A stretch of 64,000 nucleotides of DNA from Homalodisca vitripennis (GCF_021130785.1 NC_060214.1:44499001-44563000); one strand, 5' to 3'; shown: positions 25,143 through 39,296, numbered from the stretch's first letter. Translations and numbers: made by a program. Notes: a model not told the origin generated them from the letters alone.

Positions 25143-26780
25143 TAATATGTCTTGATAATATTATAGGTTAACATAAGTGTTTGAACTATTTCCTTGATAA
25201 TTGCACCATAATTTTAAAATAAAAAGTTTTCGAAATTATAAGTTCTTATCTAGGAGCCAAACATAAATAACTCTCACTTGTTTTTTTAGAAATTGAATTA
25301 ATGTGGGCACAAAAAGTAGATATGCATACGATTAATACTGCAGGACATTGCTGGCAGCAATAGCAAATTTTATCACTAAAAAGGCTGGAATAACTAACTT
25401 TCTGTCAGTCTACCTATGTTGTTTAATTACAGCTTATTATGATAAACGGATAAAATGTTATGATACTGGTTATGTAATTTAAAAAAGTTGTAATAGTTCT
25501 TGTGTCTTAATACATTATGGATTTCTTAAAAATGTTTAATTAAGATCCAAGCTTGAGTTTGACATACTAATGTATGTGATTAAAAATAGTCACTATTGTG
25601 AATTAAGGCTTGTAGAACTAAACACTATCTAAATATCCTGCAATAGTTCCAGACTCTCTGTATGGTGCCAGTTAGTGTTGTGATGGTTCTAAAACATCCG
25701 CTCAAGTTACATATTTGCGGAATTGGTGTTATACACTCTAACTTCATGCAGAACGGGTATTTCTTTATTCGTACTAATGCACGTTGTATGGCATAGTCAA
25801 TATATAGTCTTAACTACACATACATGGAGCGTCAATTTGAGATTTGTGTAAAAAATTCTAAAATATTTGGCTTTATTAATAAATTGAATATTTACAAAAT
25901 TAAATGTTTTGCATTAACTTTATCAACTTCTGTTATCAGAATGTATATTACTGTTATCATTTTATACGTCAAAAAGCTGCCATATTATGTAGCAACACTG
26001 TGGTTATTTGTAATGGTATTTAATGGCGTTCGGGGAGTTTTATTGTATAAGTACTAATGTGCTAGCATATTCCTCTTCCAGAACATGGTTTATCGTTGAA
26101 GCATGTAGTAATATCACATGTAAGAATAAATAATCATATTAACCTTGCTATTCTTGTAACATGAGCAATGATAATAAAATTATATCATATTCTTTTACTT
26201 ATAATTACTTTAAAATTAACGATCACTCGGTCTGAAGGACAGGATGGTGAATCTATATCTTTTGAACGATTTAAAATGTTTGAAAACCAATGGAGAACTG
26301 TAAAACGAATTATAGGGAAAATTTTCTGTATTAAATATTCCGTTTTTTTTACATTTGTTGAATCGTGACTCAAATAAAACATTTCAATAGCAGTTTGTTG
26401 TGGAGAATTTGTCACCTAATTATTATTAACTTTAAACTCAGTCATATAGTAGGTTTGTGTAATAGAAGGATAAAAATGTGCAATAAATTAAAACTTTTTA
26501 TTCTTTAGCAGGATATTAAATATCTACAGATTTGTCTGTAATCATTTATTTATAAATGGGCATAAATATATAGATAAAATTTAAATATAATTCACAATCG
26601 TGTGTGAAACATGTGAAACTTGAGCTAAACATTTTCAAGTCTAGCTCTGTCCGCCGAGCCGATAAGACATTATCAGTATCGCTCCCGCTGCAAGCTCGTT
26701 GCTGCTTGTCGCGACACGCCACCAATAACCACTTCACAGTGTCTAATTTTAGTTTAAAAACGAGTAAATTTTGTTAAACT

Positions 26781-27710
26781 ATGTCGTCTAACTGTGGCAT
26801 CTGTGGTGTATTGTTTGCTAGTGACGATAGTGAGCAGAAGATTAAATGTGCCGGTAATTGTAATAATATTTATCATGCACGATGTATCCAGAAAGACGTT
26901 GATGGAACGAAAACCCGATCTTTCAAGGATTGGAAGTGTAAGATCTGTCGAACGACTGCAGCCAACACAGAAGATAATACTGTCATTAGTAAGGAACTGA
27001 TCAAAGTGCTTGAAGAATTTAAAGTACAAGTATTTGGTGAGTTGAAGTCGACGAGGACGGAAATAAATGGATTATCTGAATCGATGCAATTCGTCTCTGA
27101 TAAGATGGACGAATCAAACAATTTAATGAAGGAAATATGGAACGAATTGGCTACAGTGAAAAAAGAAAATGAGAACCTAAGAAACGTAAATAAAACTCTT
27201 ATGACTGAAGTGAGCTCCCTAAAAGACAGAGTTCGCTCGCTTGAGCAATATTCAAGAAAGAGTAACCTGGAAATAAGCGGCATTCCTGAAACACCGAAAG
27301 AGAACGTTATCAGTCTGGTGAAGGATGTTGGCGCCACCCTAGGAGTCGATATCCTGGAAACTGACATATCGACAGCACACCGAGTCCCGTCGTTCAAGAA
27401 GGACCGCCCGCAGCCTCTCATAGTGCAATTCTCACGAAGAACAACTCGAGACACCTTGCTGAACAAGTTCAAGGAGAGGAAGGTGTTGACAGCCCAGGAG
27501 ATCAATGCCACCCTCCCGGCTCAGAAGGTATATATCAACGAGCACATGACCCCGGAAAACAAGATATTTCTCTCCAAGTTGAAACAAAAGTGTAAGGAAA
27601 TTGGTTACGATTATACATGGTGCAGGGATGGGAAGTTTTTTGTGCGGAAGTGCCAAGGAGAACGTTATTGTAGAGTTGACAATTATGAGGAGCTCAACAA
27701 GCTTAAGTAA
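26781..27710 (+). CDS. LINE ORF1: PHD finger plus coiled coil plus L1-type RNA-binding domain
   Basis: An intact 309-codon frame. Residues 5-56 form a C4HC3 PHD-type zinc finger (C5, C8, C23, C27, H32, C35, C53, C56). A charged heptad-like region at about 70-155 should form a coiled coil for oligomerisation. Residues about 156-300 match the FP25/L1-ORF1-type nucleic-acid chaperone domain (RSLEQYSRKSNLEISGIPE, AHRVP, PLIVQF, and KVYINEHMTPEN near the end). By family knowledge it coats element RNA and assists target-primed reverse transcription. The start at 26781 gives the PHD finger at the very N-terminus, as usual for this group. It is open from end to end although ORF2 downstream is broken. 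This is a transposon protein, not a host chromatin reader. Confidence 0.9.
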   Translation: MSSNCGICGVLFASDDSEQKIKCAGNCNNIYHARCIQKDVDGTKTRSFKDWKCKICRTTAANTEDNTVISKELIKVLEEFKVQVFGELKSTRTEINGLSESMQFVSDKMDESNNLMKEIWNELATVKKENENLRNVNKTLMTEVSSLKDRVRSLEQYSRKSNLEISGIPETPKENVISLVKDVGATLGVDILETDISTAHRVPSFKKDRPQPLIVQFSRRTTRDTLLNKFKERKVLTAQEINATLPAQKVYINEHMTPENKIFLSKLKQKCKEIGYDYTWCRDGKFFVRKCQGERYCRVDNYEELNKLK

Positions 27711-27855
27711 CAAGTAAGTCAATGCTGTATACTCTTATATCAAAGTACCGCTTAATTTGTTCAAAACTTTATTCTCTTTGGTACGTATTTATATTAGGCC
27801 TAAATCATACCAATCTTGAGCCAATCATGTATTATTTATATATGTCAGTCTGTTA

Positions 27856-28026
27856 TTGTCCTGTTATTTAATTATAATAGTTTATCTGTCCTGTTATTTA
27901 TTTATTACAGTCTATTTGTCCTGTTATTTAATTATTATAGTTTATCTGTCCTGTTATTTATTTATTTATTATATAGTCTATTTGTACTGTTATTTATTAA
28001 TTAAAGTTTATCTGTTCTGTTAGGTA
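27856..28026. repeat. Minisatellite of about 30 bp between LINE ORF1 and ORF2
   Basis: Five to six units built around gtcctgttattta, at about 27858, 27888, 27918, 27948, 27984 and 28014. Spacing is 30 bp with one 36-bp unit, and the last two units have diverged. It fills much of the roughly 400-bp inter-ORF gap. Confidence 0.8.
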
Positions 28027-28113
28027 TTTATTAACAATATTTATTCAATTTATTTATTATATAGATGACCTAAATCCACTGAGCTAATCAATTTTTCGAA
28101 TATCAAACCATAA

Positions 28114-31050
28114 ATGACGTATAGCATTTCTACAAAAAACTCGTATCTCGACTTTTTGGAATTTTTTAACTCTGAGAATAATATGAACAACTATAATTTA
28201 TTATATACAAATATAAGAAGTATGAGAAAAAACTTCAATAGCTTGATTGCAGAATTAAGTAAAATAAAACACAAAATTCATTTTATTGTTCTTAGTGAAA
28301 TTTGGATTGATACCAGTGAAATAAGTTGTTATAATATACCAGGTTATAAAATATTTGCGAATTGCAACAACACTTATAGAGCAGGTGGTGTTATGTGTTT
28401 TGTAGATAAGAATGTAGATTGTAAACAGATAAACGTACCTTTTAACATGACATCAGCTGACTGTCTATTGCTGGATATTAAATTAAACCAAACTTACTTT
28501 AAACTTGTATGCTTGTATAGATTACATAATATATCTGAAAACTCATTTATAGCTGAACTAGCACAACTTATTCCAGCACTCACACAAAAAACGTTATTTA
28601 TATTGGAGATATAAATATTAATTTATTGGAGACGAACGCAATAACTAACAACTATAACAGTCTATTGAATAATAATGGTTTCATGTCTTTAATAAATACT
28701 CCTACTAGATTAACGATTAACTCAAAAACACTTATTGATCATATTTTTATCAGGAATAGATCTATAGATCTCTTTTCCAGTGGTGTATTTGATGTCGGTA
28801 TCACTGACCATTGTATTGTAGGACTTGAGTTTAAAGGCCTCCCAAATAAGCAAATTAATTTTCAAAACAATAAAACGGGCTCTACGCCTGATAAATCTGT
28901 AGTTGATATGAATTTGGTTAAAACTAAGCTAAAAGACATTGACTGGTATGAGGTTTATGCTGAGGAAGATGTAAATATATGTTATAATAAGTTTCAAAGA
29001 ATTTTAAGCGATATAGTTAACACTAGCAATAAGATATTTTCGGTCGATTGTAAATTAAGGAAAGCTAAGTTTTTGAGTCCCTGGATTAATAAAAATATTC
29101 TGAAAAAAATAGACAAACGAAACAAGCTTTATAAACTTTACAAGAGAAGACCGTATGATACCGCTTTTATTAATTATTTTACACGATTTTCGAACAACTT
29201 AAAACTAGAAATTGATATTACAAAAAAATCCTTTTATTCTAATCAGTTGGAAAATTGCAAAGGTGATATTTCTCAGCAATGGAAAATTATTAATAAATTA
29301 ACTGGCAGCAGTAAAGATAATTGTATTGACCGGATTGAGCTTGATAATGGGACGGTGATAACAGAGCCTTGTGACATTGCTCAAGAAATCAACAACCATC
29401 TTATCTCGGTACAGTCTGGTCAGCCGAGTACAGTCCCAGCCTTAACACTGCCTCCTATCCGTGCACACCAAAACTCTTTCTTTATAGCTCCAACCTCAGT
29501 AGAAGAAGTCAAAACTGTTGTTTTTAATTTAAAAAATAAAAAATCTACTGGCTTCGATAATTTTAATGTTAATTTAATAAAACATGTAATTGAGGAAATT
29601 GCCCTTGTGTTAGTCTACATCATCAATAACAGTTTCAACAAAGGTGTTTTCCCCGAAAATCTTAAATTAAGTTCAGTTGTTCCTATTTTGAAAAAATCCA
29701 ATTTATATAAATTAGATAATCTAAGACCCATTAGCCTACTTTCCGTTTTTTCCAAATTATTTGAAAAGATAATGATAGTAAGATTAAATGAATTTCTGAA
29801 AAAATTCAACTTTTTTAGCAGTAAACAATTCGGTTTTACTAAAGGAAGATCTACTGAAGATGCATTGATTACAGTTACAGATTACATTTTTTAAATTCAA
29901 AACTCAAAACAGCAGGACTTTTTATAGATTTTAAAAAAGCGTTTGACATGGTAAATCATGAGATTCTTCTCAGCAAATTAGAGTCAGCTGGGATCAGAGG
30001 AGTGGCTCTAAACTGGTTTTAAAAGCTTTATCATAGGAAGGAAACAACAAGTAAAAATAAATACCACCTTTAGCAACCAAGTAATTGTCCAAAATGGAGT
30101 ACCTCAAGGATCAGTGATATCAGCCACCCTATTTCTAATTTTTATTAATGATTTATTAAACCTTAACTTCCATGGACACATTAACGCTTTTGCAGATGAT
30201 ATAGCTCTTTTTATGCAGAAAAAAATCTTATTGAATTGAGTGATTTAATAAATTTGGATCTTTTACTACTCAGGAATTGGTGTCTAACTAATAAAATGCA
30301 AGTTAACGTGAATAAGACTAAATTTGTTACTTTTGATTTTTTCGGTTTTTAAATACCCTACCCGTTGATATTTCATTCCTCAAGCTGCAACTTCCAACTA
30401 TGTACATGTCAATCATTAGAGCAAGTAAAAAACTATTAAATACTTGGGAATTCTATTTGATGAAAAACTTACGTTTGAACCACACATTCTGGATTTACAC
30501 TCCAAATTACGATCACAAATAAGAAAATTATACTTTTTGAGAAATTTTTGTAAACGAACAATTATTAAGAACACTATATTTTGCCCTTATTAATTCAAGA
30601 TTACAATACGCCTTGCCATGTTGGGGTGGAACATACAAAACTTTAATTGGCAAGTTAAGAATGAATCAAAATTATTTCTTACGTATAATCTTAAAAAAAT
30701 CTAAAATAACACATTCCTTTCCGTTATACCAACATTTAAAAATTCTACCCATTCAGCACCTATTTATTTTTAAAGTCTTGAGATTGTTTTTTATTAGAAG
30801 CGGAAATAGAGAAAATATTATGCCTAACCACCCACATAGTACAAGAAGTTTTGTAAATACTTGTTTCAAACTGCCTAAAATTAATAAAGCTATTTTCCGA
30901 CATTCCTTTCAATATTTGGGACCCAAATATTTTAATAAACTACCATTAAAAGTCAAGAGTACGAAAAACCTCAATCTTTTTTGTAAGCAAACAATCACTT
31001 GGCTTTCTTCTCAGCGGGATGTAGAATACTTTAACAATGTATTAGTTTAA
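28114..31050 (+). pseudogene. LINE ORF2: APE endonuclease plus reverse transcriptase, broken
   Basis: The first frame (28114-28614) holds the endonuclease N-terminus (LLYTNIRSMRKNFNSL, then IVLSEIWI with the catalytic Glu, then AGGVMCFV). A shift after an A-run near 28585 puts the GDIN motif in another frame. The second frame (28626-29894) continues with the TDH motif (GITDHCIVGLEF) and the RT start ([31 protein letters not shown]). A shift in a T-run near 29888 breaks it. The remaining RT motifs can be read in pieces: [13 protein letters not shown] (about 29925), FADDIALF (about 30190-30215), and a C-terminal frame at 30613-31050. At least five lesions, several at homopolymers, make it inactive. 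Confidence 0.88.
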
Positions 31051-31247
31051 ATATAGTGTTCATTTTCACAATATAAAAAATAATATGTATGTGTGAGTAT
31101 ATGTGTGTGTGTATGCGTAAGTATATATGTGGATGTATATGTATGCATGTGTGTGTGCCTATTAATGCATAATTTTGTCATTTTAGTTACTTTATCTCTT
31201 TCTATTATTTAAAAAATCATTTATACTATTTATTTTCACTAATATGT

Positions 31248-31248
<1 letters not shown>

Positions 31249-31332
<84 letters not shown>
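31249..31332. repeat. (TA)n/(GT)n compound microsatellite in the LINE 3' UTR
   Basis: A long TA run followed by about 9 GT units. A second GT-rich patch precedes it at about 31085-31160. Confidence 0.9.
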
Positions 31333-31552
31333 ATTCTGAAAACCCTCAGATGTTGCGGTTGGCGAAATACTAAGTAAAGTATTATAATGCTAGACTCTGT
31401 TTCACATGTAAAAACTATATTTTTTATTTTTACAACTGGCCACACTACTGGTTAAAGTGGCCAGTATATTTCTCGCCTTTTTCATGCATGTATTTATGTA
31501 ATAATTTATGGGAAATAAAATTCATTTATTCATTTATTCAATTAGATTGAAA

Positions 31553-32439
31553 TTTCAAACTGTTTAAAATTGATGAATATATCTTCTGAACACGTATTTA
31601 CCTCCTCATGAAACTAATTTCCCTCATTATTTGCTTCAATGCTTGGTCTAGTTTAACCGTGTTTGTTAATCGAATTGAATCTGTAACGTGTTTGCTGTCC
31701 TAACAGTTGCTATTTTGGACCACGTACGTTAATGTATAATGATAATGCTATAGCAATTAAATAATAATTAATTAAAAATGCTTTTACTAAAACTTCCCTG
31801 TCACTCGAGTGTCTGGAAACTCAATTCTGTGTTATAGAACGAACGGTAGATTTGTAATTTTCCATTCAGCTTCATTTAAATATCAGTAAAATCAAGTTGT
31901 TTGATGAATTATATAACTCCATAAGATTTGAGTGGGCTTAGGCAATTTCAGAGGTCTTATTTGCAACTATGATGATATCAAAAAACATCATATATTATAC
32001 AAATTTTCAAACAAACTGAGCTTTTTCAATGTGAAATTTAACATGAGATACATGATGGAAAGTTTAGAGAATTGCCTTATATTCTACTGGGTTTTCGGTA
32101 CTCTGCTGTATCAATACATTTGTATGCAGGCATGAAACATTTTGATGGTAGTGCATATACCTGAATGAGATTAGGCTAAGCGTTAGCAAAGCCCGTAAAA
32201 GGCCAATATATCCAGAATGAATTAGGTTACAAAGTTGGAGTTTTGCATATTTTTCTTAGCTAACGGTTGTGGCAAGACCCCTACCTGTCTTTCTTAGTTT
32301 GAATTTTAATATCGTAGGTTTTATTTATTAGGGTTCTAATACATGACATTACCACAAAAAAGCTGTTCAAATTTCTTCTAATATGAATAATTATTCAATT
32401 TGACGTGTTTATAAACAATTAGAAAAAAACAAATAAGAA

Positions 32440-32488
<49 letters not shown>

Positions 32489-35400
32489 TTGTATTCACTT
32501 ACGGTTCTGTATTCCAGCATCCTATCGCCCAAAATTATTGGAATATTTATAATTATTTTCGATTTAATTCTAATTATAACAAAATTCTCAGTATAGCTAT
32601 AGTAAAAATGATATTTTTACAGTTTTCATGCTAAAATTCCGCTTTCGCTATTAATATTTAAATGCAATTGAGATTGGACCTGTTTGATTACCAATATAAT
32701 TTTATTATGTACAGAATAATACAACCGCAAAGTTCCTTGTCAAGTAACTACTACAATGGATGTTATTGTGGGACTCTATCCTTCTAAGCTGATTTAATAA
32801 CAAATGTAAGAATAATACTAATCTGAATTGTATCTTATAGACAGACTCTTATGGACAGACATCTTATAGACAAACCAGAATTAACAGTTTTGTTTTTTAT
32901 GTTGAGGCTTCAGTACGTTCCAACCTATTTACAAAAAATAAATTTATTTTTATTGTGCGAGTTATGATTTACAAGAGCTAAGTCCTAAAAAATTGTGGAT
33001 CTGCAGGAAATTCTCTAGCCAATGCCTTCTAGGCTTCTTTGTACCTGTTAAAATAGTAACTGTTAATATTTAACTACAAATGATAAGGTCCTAATCGATC
33101 AATTTACTTTTATTCCAATTGGCGGCCCAAAAGATTTTATTTCTAACAAATATTTGTATTGAATTATTCTCCAATTATTTTAAAATTGTAAGCGTTCTTC
33201 ATTCACGTTCAAAATGACATGTTGCACATTTATTGTGTGGTATATCATTTCAACTTAAAGCTTTGATGTAAAATAACCTTTATTTTCATACTACTAGATA
33301 CATAGCTCTAATGAAAATTAATAACACGAGGCAACTCTTAACAACGGTATCAACTCAATCTTGATTATTACTGATTTACTTATGAAGTAATCATCTTGGT
33401 AAAAATCAAAGTGTTATTAACGTTGAGTTTATAGGATATTTTTGTTACAATTTAATGTTCACTCTATCATTAAATACCCTTTAGTGGCATTTTCTCATGC
33501 TATTAAATAATGAGAACAGATAATATTGAAACACTGTCTATGTCTCAGTGTCATTAAGTAGATAGTTAATAAACTAAAGCTGAATATTGTTGGTAAATAA
33601 ATTAATAATAAAAATGTTATACATTTAATACAGTAAAACTGTTTTTTTTTATTTGCATTTTTCTATTCTTCGTAACAAGTAATAGGTTTAGGATGAGACA
33701 TCTTTTTATTAGTTTAAAACTTAAGGACATTATATTTCTATGTAATATATTGTAGGAAATGTATATGTTTTAAATGTAGTTTTATCATGATATTAAACAA
33801 TAAAATTTAAAATATTTAATTTTCTGAGGATATATCCAGATTCTACAAAAAATTCACACATATGGCCATTTTTACTTCAAGTAGAATAATTAAACAATTA
33901 TTTTCTACATGTTATTCAGACATTTTATCTGAAAGGGCTACGAGTTTAACACAATATATTCAGTTCCCTTTTAGCTTCTTAGAAAAGTAAACATACTTTG
34001 GTGGTGGTTTTAAGGAAATAATAGAAATTCAGACCCTGTCATAAATAATTCAAAAAGCAAAATTTTATCGTAACCGGTGTTCCTGGTCACTGTCATAAAA
34101 AATAAATAATTTAACTTCATATAGTAGCTTTAGTAGATATGAGTGGCAACGATAACGCTGTAATCGGATTAAGCGAGCGCAAGAGCTGACCCACTTAATT
34201 TTCAGCCTCAAATAATAGGTAATAAATTTCAACTTATCTGATATCCCTATTAGTGGTGATTAGCTAATAAATGTTGTGAAATGTTCCTCAAGCTTCAAAA
34301 TTAACGGTACATTCAACATCTCTTCAACGTTATGAAATTTTATACATTCTCGAAAAGTACATAACGATGTATCATTTTGTTATCATAAATAAGGTTTTAA
34401 TAATAACCCCTAATAACAACCCTATAAAGTTGCAAAACGTTTTTATTATGAGAACTCTAAAGCATATTTTACCACTTTCATTTTAATACGTTGTACATGT
34501 TGAACAAGTCTAAATTGAAGTATCTAAAGTAAGGTTAATTTTCCCTTTTACAAACAAACATGCCATATATTATTTCATTTTCGTCTCATTGGAGCGAGAA
34601 AAGGTACGGCGTCTCCCTAATAGTATAAAATCTAATATAAAATAAAATGTTGTCATTTGTAACATAAGAGAATAACAGCTTTCAAATAACAAGGACGACT
34701 TTTGAAAAATCGTAGACATTGTTGTTATAGTTGTAATTGTACATTGTGTTTTAAGTATGAAAAAAACAACTTATTAAGAAAAAAAATTGATTGATGGCGA
34801 TATAAATAATCTATGAATTTAGTAATAGTATAAGGAGCGAGAGTAAATTAAAATTGTATAAGTAAACTACTTATTTCCTAATTGAAAATTCTACGGTACG
34901 GTTTTTTTGATCAAAACGAATGAGTATAATAAGGGTTAAATACATTAAACTGTATATTGTTCTCAAATAATATTTTTTAATTTTACACACTTAACTATAA
35001 TATCATGGCCACACAACTAAATAAAGCCTATAAAGATACTTAAAATCACCAGGTTATCAATAAGGGGTCTTCATAAGGTTGGCCTATATAATTAAAACTT
35101 TTTTTTACATATTTGCTTCAATTAGCAAATATAAAAATATGTTTTCGAGTCTTGAATTATAATCATTCAATAATTCCCAAGTTTGTTATGCTGTGAAGCT
35201 TAAAAATGCCATACAAGAAGTTGTTTTGTATGTTCTACAATTTAATTTTTTACCAATTTTCACTTTACCTTGAAGTAATGAAACCAATACAAATGTAGAA
35301 ATGTTTCCTGTAGAGTGCAAACATGGAAAATCAAATGTCTATATCACATAAAACGTTCTAGTAAGCTGGAAAATAATAGAAAGTTCTTACACTGGTTTGC

Positions 35401-38400
35401 TCTGAAAAAATGTATTCATTATATATATTCTTAATATTATAAGTCATATTGTACTCTTTCGCAAGCTTTTCTTGGGTTGTAATGCGGATGAACGGAAAAT
35501 GCTATAGAATAAAAAAATATAATTTTCAAGCCGTGGGTGGAATTAGAGTATTATCAAAGAAAAGTTTACTAGCAGCTATATTAATGTTTTGTGTAAACAC
35601 ACACTATTTTGCTAATTACTATAGATTTTTCGCTCCACAATTATAGGTCGTATCGTTAGTTCTTCTCAATATTACTTTTTACTAACATTGTATGTCTTTA
35701 ACCAACATAGATGCTAAAGCAGCTAATAATTTAGCTGATCTCTTGTTCCGAAATCTCATTACATAAGATTGGCTAATGTGGTACAATGTCGTTTTTTCAT
35801 TCTATTATAACTTGCCACTATAACCTGAAAATATTAGAAATGCTAAATACATATAATGTAACCTAATATTTACTTTATACTATTACAAGAAGGTTACCTT
35901 GATTGAAATATGTCAGAAGGTTATACATAGGGCGAAGAAAATTCTGATCAAACATTTTGCCTCAGCCAGTTTGCACCTTATATCCGGTGTTCTGTATTAC
36001 TAGGGCCGGGAGACAATAAAAGGGGTTGCCAGTTACCACCGTAATTGCCTTTGCTCTGTCGACCGCTTTACAATGTGTACACGTGAGTATTATGTAACTC
36101 TGTAGCACAAGTTATTTCCTCGAAATGAAATACAATACCAGTTATTTATTTTAGTAAAAAGACATTTATTATCCTAAATAAAAGTTTTATTAAAATGTAT
36201 TACAACTTGTTTCTTACAAGATACTGAAAGTTGACTTTGAATACTTAAAGCAGGAAGAATATTACTACCATAGATGAATTTATGAAACAGGCCAATTTAA
36301 GAATGTGAACATAATACGGAATTATGCTGTAGAATAACTAACGGCTTTTGCTCTGCTATCGGTGTTTACTCGTGCGAATTATTAAAAACATTAATCTAAC
36401 CTTATATATTGTTTAAATTATGTAAATTATCTAACCCCTTATTGATATGGCAGATCGATTTAAGCAAGTTTGCAGTTGTTTAGGTCATTTATTGTGTTGC
36501 AATGGCTCGCTAATTTCTCAATAACATGGACCAACCAAAAAAAGGAAAGGAATATACAAAACTTGACAGTATACATTTAATAGAACACACAACTTTATTT
36601 ATGATTTAGGATATGGACATGTAGTATTACTAGTAATAATATAGTAAAATATAGTAGAATGTGTGGTACTCATTATGGTTAGTTTTCTTCTCTTAACCAA
36701 AAGACTACATTTGTCTTAATTCGAATATTAGTTAGGCAATCAGTAAAAATCTGTGAATGTTATTGGATTCAAGTTACCAATTCATAATCTCTGATTTAAA
36801 AAAATTATATTAGTCACTTAAAATTTGTTTGCATACATAACAGTTTAGATCACATTCGTTATTTACATCGTATCTCAATCAATAAATATAAAACTGAAAA
36901 TCTCTGTTTATAATTAATTTAATGTTAGTACTTGTGGATGATAGTAACATTTTCCCTCATAGACAATGCAAGTTGCAACTCTTTTAAGGATCGAAGAAAT
37001 TTTACTTTTTTTATTTGTACAGTTTATACACCACAATCAGGATGGCTGTTATTGGGTTTTTGGTTTTTGTATTCTACTGTCAAATCAAAATCACTAAATT
37101 TTATATATAGACAGTTTTGACACATATTGCGCCATCTTTTTAAGCATTAAAGATATGTATGTAAAACAAGTTCCAACAAGTATCCAAGAAACGTATACCT
37201 TTTGGACAGTTCTCATCATATATTGTTATTTGTGGTTCTCCTCGAAGATAATGTATCGGTATAAGTAGTTAGCTGGGTATTCCAGGTCAAGGAGTGGGTA
37301 AGTGGCAGTTAATCACGAATTCTACTCTGACAAGAAGCGTTCAAAGTTTCTGTCGTAATACATCTCAGAACTTGTTTGTAATTTTCTTCAATGTTTGACA
37401 GTGGCAATGAAAGTCTATTTTATTGTCGTTCATACAATAGTACGCTGTTTCCAATATCATTCTAAATGTATCCTTTTGAAATGTTATAACATCCTATTTA
37501 TTTAATTGGTATATAAAAGTCACTGTTTAGAACATGTATTAATTATATCTAGCAAGCTGCAAATTGAATTACACCACCAGACAATATTTCAGGTCGGTCA
37601 AACCTGTAGTTTAGAAAAAGAAATATGTTATTAAACAGCCCTCAATATTTAAAAGGTTGATAACTGTAAATGTCTCTAGGAGGTTGATATGCAAAGAACA
37701 CATCTTAGTTTTTCAAATTGACGGTTAATAGACTCATGTACTCATACTTTATAGATAGATCTAGACCATGTATTATTATAAATTCAATACGTATAAATAT
37801 AAACATAATAGATATAATGAGAAAAATAAGATGTGTGGAATTATTAATCGATAGACATAATTTAGTAAAAAATACAAATATTAACTGCAATTGTTTATAT
37901 TATAAGATATCCTCTTAGTATGTAGCGGGATGATATAGTTAGACAGCAGTAACAAATACAGGTTGCCACATAACACCTAGTTCTACAGCCTAAATATGTT
38001 ACAATGAGGAATTTGCATTAACCTCCCACATTACATCTAATGTCCTGTATAACCGTAGGGTGTGTCCTAGTTACTACAGACTCAATATGTTAGAGTGAGG
38101 AACTTGCATTAATCTAGTTTATGTTCGTTTATGATATACGGTATGCTTGAAGCACCTGTACTATGAAATAAACACTTGTATGTAAGTTTCTATTCGGTAT
38201 TCGGATTGGTAATAAAGGCATAAGAAGTTAGTTTGTATACTGAATTATCTCTGTTATTTCTGCTTTGAAAAGTATAAACCAATTGATTCACAAGTTAAAT
38301 AGATTGAAAAATATTGTAATATAAGTAACATGTTGTTGTTTTTCAAATAAAGGTTTTTTTCTGTAAGACATACGTAATTATTAGTAAAACAAAATTCATA

Positions 38401-39296
38401 GAATCAATGTACAGATAGTTGCTGGAAAGGAATTCTTGTATTACAAATCGAAACAAATATCTTCCGGATGTAAGTGGATACGCAAATCCGCCAAAACACC
38501 GATGATAAACAAACAAGAAATGCTTGTTTAAGCAGCGGAAATTCTTATTTATAAAAATCATGCAACGAAGTAAGGGACTGCCATGCTGATATGAAAAATT
38601 GGTGGAGAGATATAGCATAGGCGTCGTCAGGAGAGCTTGCAGGGGCAACATAAAAAATAAGAAACAACGAGGGAAAGGCAGGGCGTCGAGGAGTTGATTC
38701 GAAAAGCCACTTCGGGAGTTTCAGTGCTTGTGTTTATGTGCGGGTAAAAATTGTAAGGTTTATTTTGCCTAGATTAAGGTTGAGAAATATTATAATGTAT
38801 TACGAGCAAGGGCTGTTGTGAGAGGATTTAAATAATAGGTTCGAATAATCAAATAATTCATGGTTTTTTTTACATAATAGCCCTACAAAATATAAGGTTG
38901 TCATGTTTTAGTTCAATGTTTTTTTTTAATAATTAGCATTTTATATCTTAGGAAGAGTGTCGAAAAAACAGAGTTTCAAAGACTCAATGTTATAAATGAG
39001 AATGTAACATGTAAGATGATATTGCGAGAAAACTATAGTCTCTGGCTGTTTTTAAAGTTTTTCTTGAGACATCATTATTAAATAGACATTATTGAGTTAT
39101 GATGGTGCATGAATAACCTTAGAATTCGGTTGTACAGTATATCACTGAAGCCTATATTTGTAGGCTTACTCAATCCCTGTCTCGCCTGCCTGAAGGTAGA
39201 TTTATCTGTATGTCACTCCATAGGACATCTTGAGAATAAAATAAGTTATAGACATGAAATTAAAGTAACCTACTGCCATTTATAAAAATTTAATTA
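31553..39296. other. Non-coding right-arm DNA
   Basis: No gene is recognised. Matches to the left arm occur at 31640-31740, 34140-34330, 34560-34960, 35055-35110, 35700-35760, 35961-36128 and 39135-39245. The interval 31740-34140 is about 1.8 kb longer than its left partner and has no transposon ends I can see. It contains an (AT)n run at 32441-32486. Confidence 0.6.
35961..36128 (+). other. Conserved exon-like island, right copy
   Basis: Mirror partner of 13341-13512, read on the plus strand: a TATA-like ccttatatccggtg, then a base-balanced block, then AC followed by GTGAGT with the donor GT at 36083-36084. About 88% identity over about 170 bp is higher than the arm average. If transcribed, both copies would point outward from the spacer. 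No coding frame is conserved. Confidence 0.4.

Larger units (their letters stand above)
26639..31552 (+). mobile_element. Near full-length two-ORF LINE (CR1/jockey group)
   Basis: A 4.9-kb element with a GC-richer 5' leader, ORF1 (26781-27710), a repeat-rich inter-ORF region, a broken ORF2 (28114-31050) and a 3' UTR of about 500 bp. It ends in AATAAA plus two and a half copies of an 8-bp ATTTATTC repeat. Short 8-bp 3' repeats are a CR1-group habit. The site is dated by the arms: left-arm homology stops at about 26636 and resumes at about 31553, with a short TTTCAA at both junctions (26633-26638 and 31553-31558) as a possible target-site duplication. It is absent from the left arm. Confidence 0.9.

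Noticed and set aside
26781..27710. PHD-finger protein as a host chromatin gene
   Set aside because: The PHD finger is joined to an L1/FP25-type domain and followed by endonuclease-RT ORF2 within one element.
27856..28026. Repeat array considered as CRISPR-like
   Set aside because: No spacers, AT-rich tandem units inside a LINE in a eukaryotic genome.
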